Shown here in pieces: positions 1-7,297 of a stretch of 18,915 bases of DNA. Every line of letters starts with the position of its first letter. The stretch's first letter is position 1. This stretch comes from Clostridium sp. (lineage in GTDB: Bacteria > Bacillota > Clostridia > Lachnospirales > Lachnospiraceae). The notes under the pieces are model-generated. The model searched no databases. It saw only the letters and a program-made list of their open reading frames with translations, and was not told the DNA's origin. The position numbers and the translations under genes were made by a program. Location of the stretch: contig JAMPFS010000051.1 in the NCBI GenBank assembly GCA_023664325.1, positions 1 through 18,915 of the forward strand. Direction: 5' to 3'.

Positions 1-303
1 TCCATATACACATCCGCAATCAATGGCAATATGCCCATTGGCAGTATATATTCCGGGCTTTTTATTCTTCTTTGCAAAAAAATCTTGCTCAATATAGAAC
101 GTGGGCGTATGCCCGGTAATAATGTAAGTGTTTTCATCCCGATAATATCTTTTGGAATAATCCATCCTCTCAAATATAAAAGCGGTATATTCATAATAAT
201 CCAATGGTACCTGCTCGTCAAATCCGGCAATCCCCGCATGAACAAGAATATATCTGTTTCCATCATATTCTATTGTTTCATATACACTCGCATCCCCATG
301 AAA
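1..303 (-). pseudogene. Metallophosphatase (PPP-type), C-terminal half only, runs off the window
   Basis: The minus-strand frame from 303 to the window edge encodes the C-terminal half of a calcineurin-like phosphatase: YILVHAGI, then ITGHTPT, then IDCGCVYG. These match the equivalent segments of the intact paralogue at 1062-1766 (FLLAHAM, SLCGHTV, LLDCGCGF). The N-terminal metal-binding motifs (GDIH, GDLFDRG, GNH) are absent and the frame has no start codon before the preceding TGA at 304-306. An ATG at 299 with a good AAGGAG site opens a different frame that stops after nine codons (MGMRVYMKQ). MRVY resembles the usual start of such phosphatases, so the simplest reading is an internal deletion that joined the first codons out of frame to the second half. 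Probably non-functional. Confidence 0.7.
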
Positions 304-501
304 TCATCTCCTTTTCGTTTCAACGACAAGACACTTTTCGTCTGTAACCGCTTTTCCAGGCACAATTTCTCTGCAACGGCAGACTCTGTGTGGAACGTCA
401 GCTATCTTCCCCTGATATAGTACTACTCTATTTTCTCTGATAGAAACATCTGTTTCAAGAGTAAAACACTCTAAAAATTCAAATACGTTTCGGTTTTCCA
501 T
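304..501 (-). CDS. Small hypothetical protein (65 aa)
   Basis: This 65-residue protein is not recognised. It is charged, has no predicted membrane segment, and carries a CRCRE stretch in the middle that adds two cysteines to the single one near residue 12. It starts 15 nt after the stop of the 117-aa gene upstream and ends just before the truncated phosphatase, so the three are likely one transcript. The ribosome binding site is only moderate (GATGGGGA about 10 nt upstream). Small genes of this kind are often seen beside PPP-type phosphatases in clostridial accessory DNA, but I cannot name a family. Confidence 0.5.
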   Translation of the reverse strand: MENRNVFEFLECFTLETDVSIRENRVVLYQGKIADVPHRVCRCREIVPGKAVTDEKCLVVETKRR

Positions 502-516
502 TTTGATTTTTCCCCA

Positions 517-870
517 TCACCATTTCTTTTCTTCTTGCTTCATCCGCAGTTCCCGCATGAACTCATCGCCTAATATTTCATCACAAATATCTTCTTGTTG
601 TTCCAGATAGCATCCCTCTCCATCCGGTTCATCATAATCATCAGGGTAAAACTCAGCAAACATATGATTCAATACACATCTATATATATGAAGGTATGAG
701 ATATCCTGCTGTAGATAAGTATCCGTCTGTATAATTTTATGACATATCTGTCGGAGTTTTTCAATATCATCAAATACACCCAGTACTTCTACTGAATCAT
801 ATCGATGGATAATACTGAGAACCATGACCTTTTTTTCATTGAACATATTTTTTTCGTTTATAGAATCCAT
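517..870 (-). CDS. Hypothetical acidic protein (117 aa)
   Basis: The frame is open from 957, but the start is placed at the ATG at 870 (MDSINEKNMF) because GAGGAGG lies 8 nt upstream of it, whereas the ATG at 957 has no ribosome binding site. The protein begins with a beta-strand-like segment (KVMVLSIIHRYDSVEVLGVFDD) followed by a helix and ends in a very acidic C-terminal third (DDYDEPDGEGCYLEQQEDICDE is typical of it). The pattern 'strand, GVF, short helix' is reminiscent of small DUF7336-like domains, but that is a guess. It is the first gene of a short minus-strand run with the 65-aa gene and the phosphatase remnant. Confidence 0.55.
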   Translation of the reverse strand: MDSINEKNMFNEKKVMVLSIIHRYDSVEVLGVFDDIEKLRQICHKIIQTDTYLQQDISYLHIYRCVLNHMFAEFYPDDYDEPDGEGCYLEQQEDICDEILGDEFMRELRMKQEEKKW

Positions 871-928
871 ATGAATGCCCTCCTCATGTTCCGTTTCGTA
901 ATAGACCTGATTCTTTTTCGCATACCAA

Positions 929-994
929 TCATTGGGAATAAGAACATCTGCCTCCATCCTTATATACAGGATTTTTTTTATAACTGCGGCTCAT
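929..994 (-). pseudogene. Remnant of a small MSRSYKKxP-type protein gene
   Basis: An ATG at 994 preceded by AAGGGGAT opens a 21-codon frame beginning MSRSYKKNPVYKDGGR and then stopping. This N-terminus matches a small basic protein family of Firmicutes accessory DNA that I remember as starting MSRSYKKxP(V/Y)xxDG and continuing for about 80-100 residues. Here the similarity is lost after about 16 residues, so the gene appears cut short, with the 117-aa gene starting soon after. The family assignment is from memory and rests on few residues. Confidence 0.4.
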
Positions 995-1061
995 TTATTT
1001 TATCCCCTTCTATATTAATGACATTGGTTCATTCTGCGCATGCGTTTTAAATCCTTACATC

Positions 1062-1766
1062 TTATCTGTGAGAATAGAAACGCTCACCAGTTTCAATACA
1101 GATACATGCCAATTTTCCGCCTGTGAATCCACATCCGCAATCCAGAAGATATACATTCTCTTTGTCATTTATCCAAATGGAGCGTGGATATTCATCCAAA
1201 TACTTTCCTCTCATCTGCAAAAAAGCATCATCTGTGACCGTATGCCCGCATAAAGAAATATATCCATCAATCCCAGTCAAAACAAAGAGTTCTAATTCAT
1301 AATTTCCCATCAGATACTCTTCAGTTGGCAGGTCTTTGGAAGGATGAGACGTCATTGCATGTGCCAGGAGAAATTTCTTCCCCTCTATCTCTAACTCCAT
1401 TTGAAGCGGCAGCCCATATATCTGATCCGCAAGATCCAGCATATCTTTCTCGGTCATTCTCTGCTTTATCAAATCAAATGAATTATAAAAATATGGAAAC
1501 ATCTTACTTCTTTTTCGTTCCGGCAGAGAAAAATACTTTTTTATGTAATCTGCAAGCCATTCATCATGATTGCCTCTCAGCCAGATGCAGCAATCACACA
1601 GTCCGGTTATTGCAAAATAGACACCCACCGGGTCTGCCTCTTCCCCGCCCCGGTCGAAAAGGTCGCCCAGCAGAATCACTTCATCGTTGCCTGTGGGTTG
1701 AATCTGCTCCATGATACTATCTAATTTTCTGATCTCGTTATGGATATCGCCTATCACATAGTGCAT
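1062..1766 (-). CDS. Metallophosphoesterase, PPP-type serine/threonine phosphatase family
   Basis: A complete 234-aa calcineurin-like phosphatase, the usual length for small bacterial PPP enzymes (PrpA/ApaH-like). The dinuclear-metal motifs are in order: GDIHN at residues 6-10, GDLFDRGG at 34-41, RGNHDEW at about 64-70, a histidine in LLAHAM at about 136, and GHTV at about 173. The C-terminus has LLDCGCGFTGG. Such enzymes hydrolyse phosphoesters (phosphoprotein or dinucleotide); the substrate cannot be told from sequence. The ATG at 1766 has AGGAGGG upstream, at a slightly long spacing of about 10 nt. It follows the remains of a kinase-like gene (1807-2046) and is a paralogue of the truncated gene at the left edge. 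Confidence 0.9.
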   Translation of the reverse strand: MHYVIGDIHNEIRKLDSIMEQIQPTGNDEVILLGDLFDRGGEEADPVGVYFAITGLCDCCIWLRGNHDEWLADYIKKYFSLPERKRSKMFPYFYNSFDLIKQRMTEKDMLDLADQIYGLPLQMELEIEGKKFLLAHAMTSHPSKDLPTEEYLMGNYELELFVLTGIDGYISLCGHTVTDDAFLQMRGKYLDEYPRSIWINDKENVYLLDCGCGFTGGKLACICIETGERFYSHR

Positions 1767-1806
1767 GGCTGTTCGTCCCTCCTATTTCTCCAAATCTGCT
1801 TCCTTG

Positions 1807-2046
1807 TCAGGCCTTCGCAGCCTTGACTTCACGATTCCAGTCCCAATCCAGATATGCCGTCACTTCCTGCCTGCCGTGTAATTCTTGTATCTCAGATGAA
1901 TCCGAGCCGCATTCACTGCTTCAAATTCGCACTCCCCTGCTTCCGGAAAAACCCATTGGAAAGGCATACTGTGTAAATCAAGGGATTCCCGAATATTGCT
2001 TGGCAAATGTACTTTTCCCCACACCTGCATAACATGCAATAATCAT
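1807..2046 (-). pseudogene. Frameshifted P-loop nucleotide kinase-like gene
   Basis: The ATG at 2046 has an excellent AGGAGGAG site and begins MIIACYAGVGKSTFAKQYSGIP, which contains a Walker A P-loop (GVGKST), before a TGA. Shifting by one base continues as DLHSMPFQWVFPEAGE and then about 20 more residues to a TGA, and a further shift gives EVTAYLDWDWNREVKAAKA and a stop at 1807. Proteins starting 'MIIACYxGxGKTTFA' in clostridia and their phages are adenylate-kinase-like and about 150-200 aa. Here at most 80 residues remain in three frames, so this is a decayed gene. Confidence 0.6.
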
Positions 2047-2067
2047 AACAGTTCTCCTCCTGCAAAA

Positions 2068-2160
2068 TCACTTCAAATTTTTCTCATGCCATTCCTTTGA
2101 CTCCAATGCCCTTTCCAGCTCTTTTCTCATTTCAGTCTGCCTTTGTTTGCTGAAATCCCC
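2068..2160 (-). pseudogene. C-terminal gene fragment, helical (30 codons)
   Basis: The frame downstream of a TGA at 2161-2163 reads GDFSKQRQTEMRKELERALE and on to a stop at 2068; it is strongly helical and charged. It looks like the tail of a longer protein whose front has been lost, since the XRE gene ends only 7 nt away. A 20-codon ORF from the ATG at 2130 has no ribosome binding site. No family is recognised. Confidence 0.3.
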
Positions 2161-2166
2161 TCACGC

Positions 2167-2532
2167 TTATAAATTTTTCACTTCATATAGTAGGATTTCT
2201 TCCGATTCCTCCAAACGATACTGCTTAATTGGGGAGATAATCTGCAAACTTCTATTTTCTCCATTTCTTAAAAACTCCTCGGCAGTTCTAAGTTTTACTT
2301 TTAATTCAATTTCCGCCAACTCTTTATTGCTTTCGTTTAAAAAATAATCAACATCCACTTCAAAAAATTCAACCAATTTTATCAATGTATCAATAGATGG
2401 GAAGGAAATCGTATTCTCAATATTTGATACAGCTGAGGCTGAGAGTGCAATCTCTTTTCCTAATTCCTCTTGAGTGAGCTGTCTCTTTTCTCGGAGAATG
2501 CGCAGATTCCCACCAATATGCAATATATTCAA
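2167..2532 (-). CDS. XRE-family helix-turn-helix regulator (121 aa)
   Basis: DNA-binding regulator of the Cro/C1 (XRE) type. The HTH spans about residues 8-60 (LRILREKRQLTQEELGKEIALSASAVSNIENTIS region, with LTQEELG and SAVSNIE as the two DNA-contact helices), ending in FFEVDVDYFLNE. The C-terminal half is a charged helical segment, perhaps for dimerisation. The frame is open from a GTG at 2544, but AAGGTGG sits 8 nt before the TTG at 2532, so translation probably begins there (MNILHIGGNLRILR). It is the last intact gene behind the 310-aa and 188-aa genes and is a natural candidate to bind the repeated boxes at 4231-4338. Confidence 0.85.
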   Translation of the reverse strand: MNILHIGGNLRILREKRQLTQEELGKEIALSASAVSNIENTISFPSIDTLIKLVEFFEVDVDYFLNESNKELAEIELKVKLRTAEEFLRNGENRSLQIISPIKQYRLEESEEILLYEVKNL

Positions 2533-2628
2533 GCAAATCACCACCTTTATTGTACCAGATTTTTCCTGCCAAGTGTCTTTTGAAAAACTGAAAATGCCAC
2601 AGTTATAGTGTAAATCTCAATTGTATAA

Positions 2629-3195
2629 CTACCATAGACCATAAACAGAATTATCAACATAACCATTTTCTCTTAATTCTTTCAGATAGCTTATCGCCAT
2701 ATCCGCTTTCCAAACATTTCCTGCCAACATCAAAAGAGGAATATGTAAATCGTTAAAATGAGCATATGGAATATCAAACAGCTGATTTTCGATTTCCGTT
2801 GCACGTGATAATTCGAGTAGTTCTTCCTTTAAAATAAGTTCATACGCTAAGTCACAATTTTCCACATCCACCCAGAATCTGCCCAAAGCACTGCCCATAT
2901 ATAAATAGCGATTCGCTGTATTGGTCAGCTGTATAAACTGATTCATGCTCCTGCTATCAATAATAGCAGGAGATGGAAAGAGAAGCATTCGTACCACTTC
3001 GTCTTCAATATATATGGTCATTTGTAATGGTAAAGGCGATACTATAGGGTTATGCATCTCTAAAAAGAGATGCCAGTCCTCTCGAAGTATGGATACAACC
3101 TTACCTGAATGCTCCGGCTTCATTATTTTAAGACCAAAATCATTTGATTTTCGGGTTATAATTTCATTCAGTTTAAGAATAATTTCACTGTTCAT
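2629..3195 (-). CDS. Hypothetical protein (188 aa), possibly YbjN-like fold
   Basis: Soluble 188-aa protein of mixed alpha/beta character, without signal peptide or membrane segment. The centre (MTIYIEDEVVRMLLFPSPAI, then NRYLYMGSALGRFWVDVE, then helix) has the order of strands and helices of YbjN/type III chaperone-like proteins, which bind partner proteins, but this is only a resemblance in pattern. The ATG at 3195 has a good GGAGGA site 6 nt upstream. It lies 46 nt downstream of the 310-aa gene and upstream of the XRE gene, all on the minus strand, so the three are probably co-transcribed from the promoter at 4265-4293. Confidence 0.65.
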   Translation of the reverse strand: MNSEIILKLNEIITRKSNDFGLKIMKPEHSGKVVSILREDWHLFLEMHNPIVSPLPLQMTIYIEDEVVRMLLFPSPAIIDSRSMNQFIQLTNTANRYLYMGSALGRFWVDVENCDLAYELILKEELLELSRATEIENQLFDIPYAHFNDLHIPLLMLAGNVWKADMAISYLKELRENGYVDNSVYGLW

Positions 3196-3241
3196 GCATC
3201 ATTCCTCCAAGCATGTGATTTATACAAAATATAAAAGATTT

Positions 3242-4174
3242 TCAAAGCATTTCCCTAAGCCTTTCTATTATCCTGATGCTTCTTTTCTCGATGCATTGCC
3301 AACAGTTTTTAAAAAATTCATCAAAGTCCAATATTTGAATGCAATCCCATGAATGTCCAGTGCATAACGGAATTGGCTGATTATCTTCATCAACAAAATC
3401 TTGAAGAAAGTTTTTACAAATAAAATCTTCCCATCCCGCAAAACTATTCAGCCATCGGCAGCAACAAATGACCTCATTGCTGCAATGCAATAGTTCCATT
3501 ATCTTTATTGTCGGATTCATGAAAGAATCTCCAAATCCATCAAAAGCCGCTTTTGTATCATAGTATTCTTTTATTTTCATCAAAGTCAAATCCCAATAAT
3601 CATGTGACCCAAAATAACCGCTTCTAGCTACATTAAATCCATAAGGAACAGGAATCAAATTGCCGCAAGTATGATAATCAGCTATGAAATGCAATAAATT
3701 TTCATTGCTCTCAAGCAATTTCCGAAACGATGCATTTGTCTCATAAAGTTCAATGCACATCCTGCCGGAGACTCTTTTTACACCATATTGTTTTAGCACT
3801 TCTGGCATCTTGTTTCTTATAAATGCGTTCAAAGTACGTTGCACGCTTGTCATTGTATCTGAGTAAATCCATCCGGACTTATCCAACATATACTCTTTCT
3901 TCTGCTCTTTAATCTCCGGCCATAACAAGGAATATATCTTTTGTAGAAGCGTACTTGATGAATCCAGATCACCAATACTGCCATATAATTCAAAATTTCT
4001 TTCTATTACAGAAGCAGCAACAGGAAATATTTCTTTTCCAGCAGGTTTCGGTGAACGATAAATTAAAAATTTTTCAAACCCTTTTTTCATCTGATAATCA
4101 GCACTGTGCGCACAATCATCGCTGAAATCGAAATAGAGCGGGTTGTTTTGTAAGTAATTTTTAATAGTATTCAT
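3242..4174 (-). CDS. Hypothetical protein (310 aa), DUF6994-like
   Basis: A 310-aa soluble protein. The middle contains a stretch around residues 165-205 (FIADYHTCGNLIPVPYGFN, then SHDYWDLTLMKIKEYY) which resembles an uncharacterised Firmicutes/Actinobacteria family with the pattern H(T/S)xGNxxxxP followed by DYWDLxLxxI; I associate it with DUF6994, from memory. It has a cluster of cysteines near residue 236 (ICCCRW). No catalytic motif of a known enzyme is evident. The ATG at 4174 has AGGAAGGA upstream. First gene of the operon with the 188-aa and XRE genes; a strong promoter lies about 85 nt upstream. Function unknown. Confidence 0.65.
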   Translation of the reverse strand: MNTIKNYLQNNPLYFDFSDDCAHSADYQMKKGFEKFLIYRSPKPAGKEIFPVAASVIERNFELYGSIGDLDSSSTLLQKIYSLLWPEIKEQKKEYMLDKSGWIYSDTMTSVQRTLNAFIRNKMPEVLKQYGVKRVSGRMCIELYETNASFRKLLESNENLLHFIADYHTCGNLIPVPYGFNVARSGYFGSHDYWDLTLMKIKEYYDTKAAFDGFGDSFMNPTIKIMELLHCSNEVICCCRWLNSFAGWEDFICKNFLQDFVDEDNQPIPLCTGHSWDCIQILDFDEFFKNCWQCIEKRSIRIIERLREML

Positions 4175-4229
4175 AAAATCATCCTTCCTATCTTTTTAAT
4201 ATTTTTCTTTTTTTATGAGCATCTTTTGT

Positions 4230-4256
4230 AATACAGGAAAAATTTTTTCTTGTATT
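4230..4256. repeat. 13-bp inverted repeat, probable operator
   Basis: AATACAGGAAAAA (4230-4242) and TTTTTCTTGTATT (4244-4256) are complementary apart from one G-T position. The repeat lies at the predicted transcription start of the minus-strand operon. Each arm contains one copy of the TTTC(T/C)TGTAT box that recurs twice more at the divergent promoter (4314-4323, 4329-4338). Position and symmetry suit a repressor site. Confidence 0.45.
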
Positions 4257-4264
4257 GTTTTTTA

Positions 4265-4293
4265 ATGATATCATGCTGTAGCTTTTCTGTCAA
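4265..4293 (-). promoter_or_regulatory. Sigma-A promoter for the 310-aa/188-aa/XRE operon
   Basis: On the minus strand, TTGACA (4288-4293) and TATCAT (4265-4270) are separated by 17 bp, with an extended -10 TG. Transcription would start near 4258, giving a leader of about 85 nt. The leader begins with the inverted repeat at 4230-4256. Confidence 0.65.
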
Positions 4294-4317
4294 TGAAAAT
4301 CTCAAAAAAAGTTTTTC

Positions 4318-4346
4318 TTGTATTTTTATTTCTTGTATGTTATTAT
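4318..4346 (+). promoter_or_regulatory. Promoter for the 161-aa gene overlapping two TTTCTTGTAT boxes
   Basis: TTGTAT (4318-4323), 17 bp, TATTAT (4341-4346) with an extended -10 TG at 4338-4339. Two identical TTTCTTGTAT boxes, 15 bp apart, cover the -35 and the downstream part of the spacer (4314-4323, 4329-4338). The start point would be about 4353, directly at the AGGAGG site, leaving a very short leader. Confidence 0.45.
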
Positions 4347-4367
4347 TGGAAACAGGAGGTAATATAT

Positions 4368-4853
4368 ATGGTTGAATACCTTATAGAACTTAGAATGGCA
4401 GAAAAAAATCTACCTATAACTGCAAGAATGGAAGAGTTAATTGCGGATTGCACAAAAGAAGCAAACCATACAGTCGTGTCTAGAAAGAACAAACGAACCT
4501 TTTCTATCAAAGAGCGTATTGATGAATATACACTCATCATAAAGCTTCAGGGTCAAGGTATTAGCAACCCAACAAGAACGATGTCAACTTTAACTCGTGC
4601 CGTTTGTCAAAATGAGGAACTATATTCATATGTAAAAAATCATATTGTAAATGGTATGATTTTTAATATGACACTTCTAAGCCAACAAAATTCTCAAATC
4701 ATACATATTCCAGACACAGAGATAATTTCGGAAGTTGTTGCTATGTTTTTTAAAAATGATTTTTTGCCAAAGGAAAAAGAGTTAGCTGAATCTTTTTCTA
4801 ACAAAATAAGGGCATTAGTTATAGAATACAAAAATGAGCAGATGAATCTATAA
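4368..4853 (+). CDS. Hypothetical protein (161 aa), helical
   Basis: The start is set at the ATG at 4368 (MVEYLIELRMAEKN) because GGAGG lies 8-9 nt upstream; the longer frame from 4293 would add a hydrophobic, lysine-rich N-terminus read from promoter DNA. The 161-aa product is largely helical and charged, with a basic stretch VSRKNKRTF near residues 37-45 and an NPTRTMSTLTRAV segment near residue 67. No family recognised, no membrane segment. It is transcribed divergently from the XRE operon and shares its regulatory boxes, so it may be controlled by the same regulator. Confidence 0.6.
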   Translation: MVEYLIELRMAEKNLPITARMEELIADCTKEANHTVVSRKNKRTFSIKERIDEYTLIIKLQGQGISNPTRTMSTLTRAVCQNEELYSYVKNHIVNGMIFNMTLLSQQNSQIIHIPDTEIISEVVAMFFKNDFLPKEKELAESFSNKIRALVIEYKNEQMNL

Positions 4854-4878
4854 ACAAAAGCAGAAAGGAAAAGATACT

Positions 4879-5217
4879 GTGCCACAAGATTATACAACTT
4901 TACTGGGTTCCGACTAAACTCGACCTAATGGATAACTGCATATTGATCCGGCTATCGTTTCTATTCATCCACTGTTTGAGTTGGACTTTTGGTGCGTTGA
5001 GATTGCCAGAAGTCCTCAGACCATGACCCAGGGATTTGTTGTTAACCCTTCAACAGGTCGGAAATCTTCTATTCTTGGTTTAATCAATACATCGCAGAGA
5101 ACCGCTGCTTCTTGGTTTCATAGCATGCATGAGGTTATGCTTCAGTGCGATCAACTTGCTCTTAAGCCTATGGAATCAATAAGCAACACAATAACTTACA
5201 CTGCCACGGAAGACTTG
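4879..5217 (+). pseudogene. Unrecognised broken reading frame
   Basis: After AAAGGA, a GTG at 4879 opens a frame (MPQDYTTLLGSD) interrupted by two TAA codons, at 4915 and 4933. The same frame then stays open and looks protein-like (HIDPAIVSIHPLFELDFWCV, then TQGFVVNPSTGR, then INTSQRTAASWF, ending QLALKPMES) until it runs into the tail of the convergent esterase gene. The order 'G-V-NP-TG-R ... LxLxP' is weakly reminiscent of P27-type small terminase subunits of phages, but I would not assign it. Most of the 364-nt gap between neighbouring genes is this remnant; nothing else was found in it. Confidence 0.3.
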
Positions 5218-6291
5218 TTATTGATTATCTTCCCAAAACTTTACCGCATCATATATCCACCCTTCCGCTGCCGTTCCTGTTCCAAGCCCAAAACCATGAG
5301 ATAATCCATCATACTTATGAAATTCTGTCGGAATCTCTAACTTTTTTAACCTGTCCAAACGGTCTTTCATCGTATTCCATGAAGCGATCCCATCACGGGT
5401 ACCCACGCAGGCATAGGTCGGCGCATCCGCATTTGACACATCTATATAGCCTGTATACTGCATAATAACTGCTGCTGCCTGCGGCACATCATTTCTCTCC
5501 GTCAATTCCCGAAGATAATCTTTATTGCCCAGAACAGCCGCCATTCTTGCACCGGCAGAACCACCCCAGAGGGAATAGCCGTCTGCCTGTATTCCAAGTT
5601 CCTCTGCATGGTCATACAGATAAGTAAGCGCTCTTGCCAAATCTTCGTATGGATCATTCGGACGGTAAATCAGGGCAAAGGCGTTATATCCCATCCTGCT
5701 GACTTCCAGTGCATGGGGAAAACTGTCGTGCATTGCCCCCACATACATAAAACCGCCACCCGCATTCATAATGGCAAATTTCTCTCCCGGCGTACCGCCA
5801 AAGTAAAACAACCCCGTATCTGCTTTTGAGGCATCTTGACGGATTTCCTCCTCAGAATAAATTGGGAAATAGATTTGCCCGCCCGCATCTGCCCTTGCTT
5901 TCAAATGGTTCACAATCTCTACCGTTTTTTCCGGCTGGATATCAGAATACCAGACGTAAACATCACTTGATGAGATTTCTAATAAGGTATCATCTTCTGA
6001 TACCGCGCGGTCTATCGGAAAAAGCAGCCGCCCAAAATCCCCAAATGCAGGATCGGATATCACTTCCTTCACAGTAGAATCCAATGTGAACACTGCCTTT
6101 TCCGATGCATTTTTATATTCATCCGGCACATTTTCCAATGTATCCGGAATATTTTCTGATGCATTCACCACTTCCCCATCCTTTCCCAGTGCAGTGTGAT
6201 CTGGCTTTTCCGACTGTCTTAAGCTGCATGTCGTTCCTACCACAGCCAGTATGACAATGACAAAGCATAGAATGATTTTTCTGACATCCAT
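5218..6291 (-). CDS. Secreted or lipid-anchored alpha/beta-hydrolase (carboxylesterase/acetylesterase type)
   Basis: A 357-aa alpha/beta-hydrolase with an N-terminal signal segment (residues 5-20 hydrophobic, then GTTCS; Cys22 sits in a weak lipobox) and an acidic linker to about residue 65, so the enzyme probably acts outside the membrane. The active site is visible: oxyanion motif NAGGGF (176-181), nucleophile Ser245 in GGSAG, Asp300 in GTRDG, and His332 in LSHGFG. This fits the family of acetyl-/carboxylesterases that deacylate small or sugar esters; the substrate is unknown. The ATG at 6291 has no clear ribosome binding site. It is the last gene of the alcohol dehydrogenase cluster, after a large hairpin at 6333-6371. 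Confidence 0.88.
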   Translation of the reverse strand: MDVRKIILCFVIVILAVVGTTCSLRQSEKPDHTALGKDGEVVNASENIPDTLENVPDEYKNASEKAVFTLDSTVKEVISDPAFGDFGRLLFPIDRAVSEDDTLLEISSSDVYVWYSDIQPEKTVEIVNHLKARADAGGQIYFPIYSEEEIRQDASKADTGLFYFGGTPGEKFAIMNAGGGFMYVGAMHDSFPHALEVSRMGYNAFALIYRPNDPYEDLARALTYLYDHAEELGIQADGYSLWGGSAGARMAAVLGNKDYLRELTERNDVPQAAAVIMQYTGYIDVSNADAPTYACVGTRDGIASWNTMKDRLDRLKKLEIPTEFHKYDGLSHGFGLGTGTAAEGWIYDAVKFWEDNQ

Positions 6292-6332
6292 CTTTCATGC
6301 CCCGATATAAGTAACCATTCGGCTCTCAATGG

Positions 6333-6371
6333 GAAGAACGCTATCACAGCATATGACTGTGTGCGTTCTTC
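6333..6371 (-). other. Strong intergenic hairpin between reductase and esterase genes
   Basis: GAAGAACGC (6333-6341) pairs perfectly with GCGTTCTTC (6363-6371), and CACAG (6345-6349) pairs with CTGTG (6357-6361) inside it. There is no T-tract on either strand, so it is not a standard terminator. It may stabilise or separate the upstream message from the esterase message. Confidence 0.5.
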
Positions 6372-6377
6372 TTACAC

Positions 6378-7232
6378 TTATTTCTGCTCATCCACAGGCG
6401 GCACCATCTCTGCATAGCCTTTCAGCATTTCCGGTGTACTGGTGTAATATCTCTTATCCTTGTTGAGTGCCTGTATTTCCTGCATCTCCTCTGCCGTCAG
6501 TTCAAAATCAAACAAATCAAAATTAGCACGGATATGGTCCGGATTTTTAGAACCCGGAATGACCACGTTTCCTGCCTGCACATGCCAGCGGAGAATAATC
6601 TGTGCATTACTCTTGCCATACTTTTCTGCCAGTTTTGAAAATACCGGTTCCTGAATCAGTGCCGTATCGCCATGCCCTAACGGATACCATGCCTGAATCA
6701 CAATCTCCTCTTTCGCCAGAAAATCTTTCAATTTCTTTTCCTGTGAATACGGATGTACCTCTGTCTGCAAAATAGCCGGTTTAACCTCACAGATACTTAA
6801 AATCTCCCGAATCTGTTCCTCATTAAAATTGGATAAACCGATTGCTTTCACTTTCCCCTCTTTGTATGCCTTTTCCATCAATTTGTATCCAGCAGCATAA
6901 TCACCTGCCGGCTGATGAATCAACAAAAGGTCAATATAATCGGTGTCAAGCCGCTGCAATGTCTTTTCCACCGCATCGGACTGGTTGTAGAACGAAGGCC
7001 AGATTTTCGTCTCTAAAAATATTTCTTTCCGGTCAAGACCGGATTTTTTCATGGCACGTCCAACTGCCTTTTCATTGACATAGGCATTGGCAGTATCAAT
7101 CAGCCTGTAACCATCGGCAAGCGCGCTCACACAGGAAGCCTCTGCCTCATCCGGGCTTAACATAAAAGTACCAATCCCTGCCATTGGCATTTCCACCCCA
7201 TTGTTTAATTTCACATACATTTGATTACTCAT
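6378..7232 (-). CDS. Aldo/keto reductase
   Basis: NADPH-dependent oxidoreductase of the AKR fold (2,5-diketogluconate reductase-like branch), reducing aldehydes and ketones to alcohols in the cytoplasm. From the frame's GTG at 7238, the catalytic tetrad is Asp48, Tyr53, Lys78 and His108 (LIDTANAY, ETKIW, LLLIHQP), and the cofactor phosphate segment is IPGSKNPDHIRANF near residues 227-240. The start is placed at the ATG at 7232 (MSNQMYVK, 284 aa) because AAGGAG is 9 nt before it and too close to the GTG. It lies in a minus-strand run with the flavodoxin-like and alcohol dehydrogenase genes, which suggests a shared role in carbonyl reduction. Confidence 0.93.
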   Translation of the reverse strand: MSNQMYVKLNNGVEMPMAGIGTFMLSPDEAEASCVSALADGYRLIDTANAYVNEKAVGRAMKKSGLDRKEIFLETKIWPSFYNQSDAVEKTLQRLDTDYIDLLLIHQPAGDYAAGYKLMEKAYKEGKVKAIGLSNFNEEQIREILSICEVKPAILQTEVHPYSQEKKLKDFLAKEEIVIQAWYPLGHGDTALIQEPVFSKLAEKYGKSNAQIILRWHVQAGNVVIPGSKNPDHIRANFDLFDFELTAEEMQEIQALNKDKRYYTSTPEMLKGYAEMVPPVDEQK

Positions 7233-7297
7233 TTTCACTCTCTCCTTTTCTGTTCTTATTTTTCCTTACTTTACTAACCGCCAGCAGACAGTTCATT

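Noticed and set aside
31..420. 129-aa plus-strand reading frame
   Set aside because: It is the antisense of the phosphatase remnant and of the 65-aa gene; composition is not protein-like and there is no ribosome binding site.
4981..5200. P27-like phage small terminase subunit
   Set aside because: Only a vague pattern (GxVVNPxTGR ... LxLxP) supports it, the frame has two stops near its beginning, and no large terminase or other phage gene is nearby.
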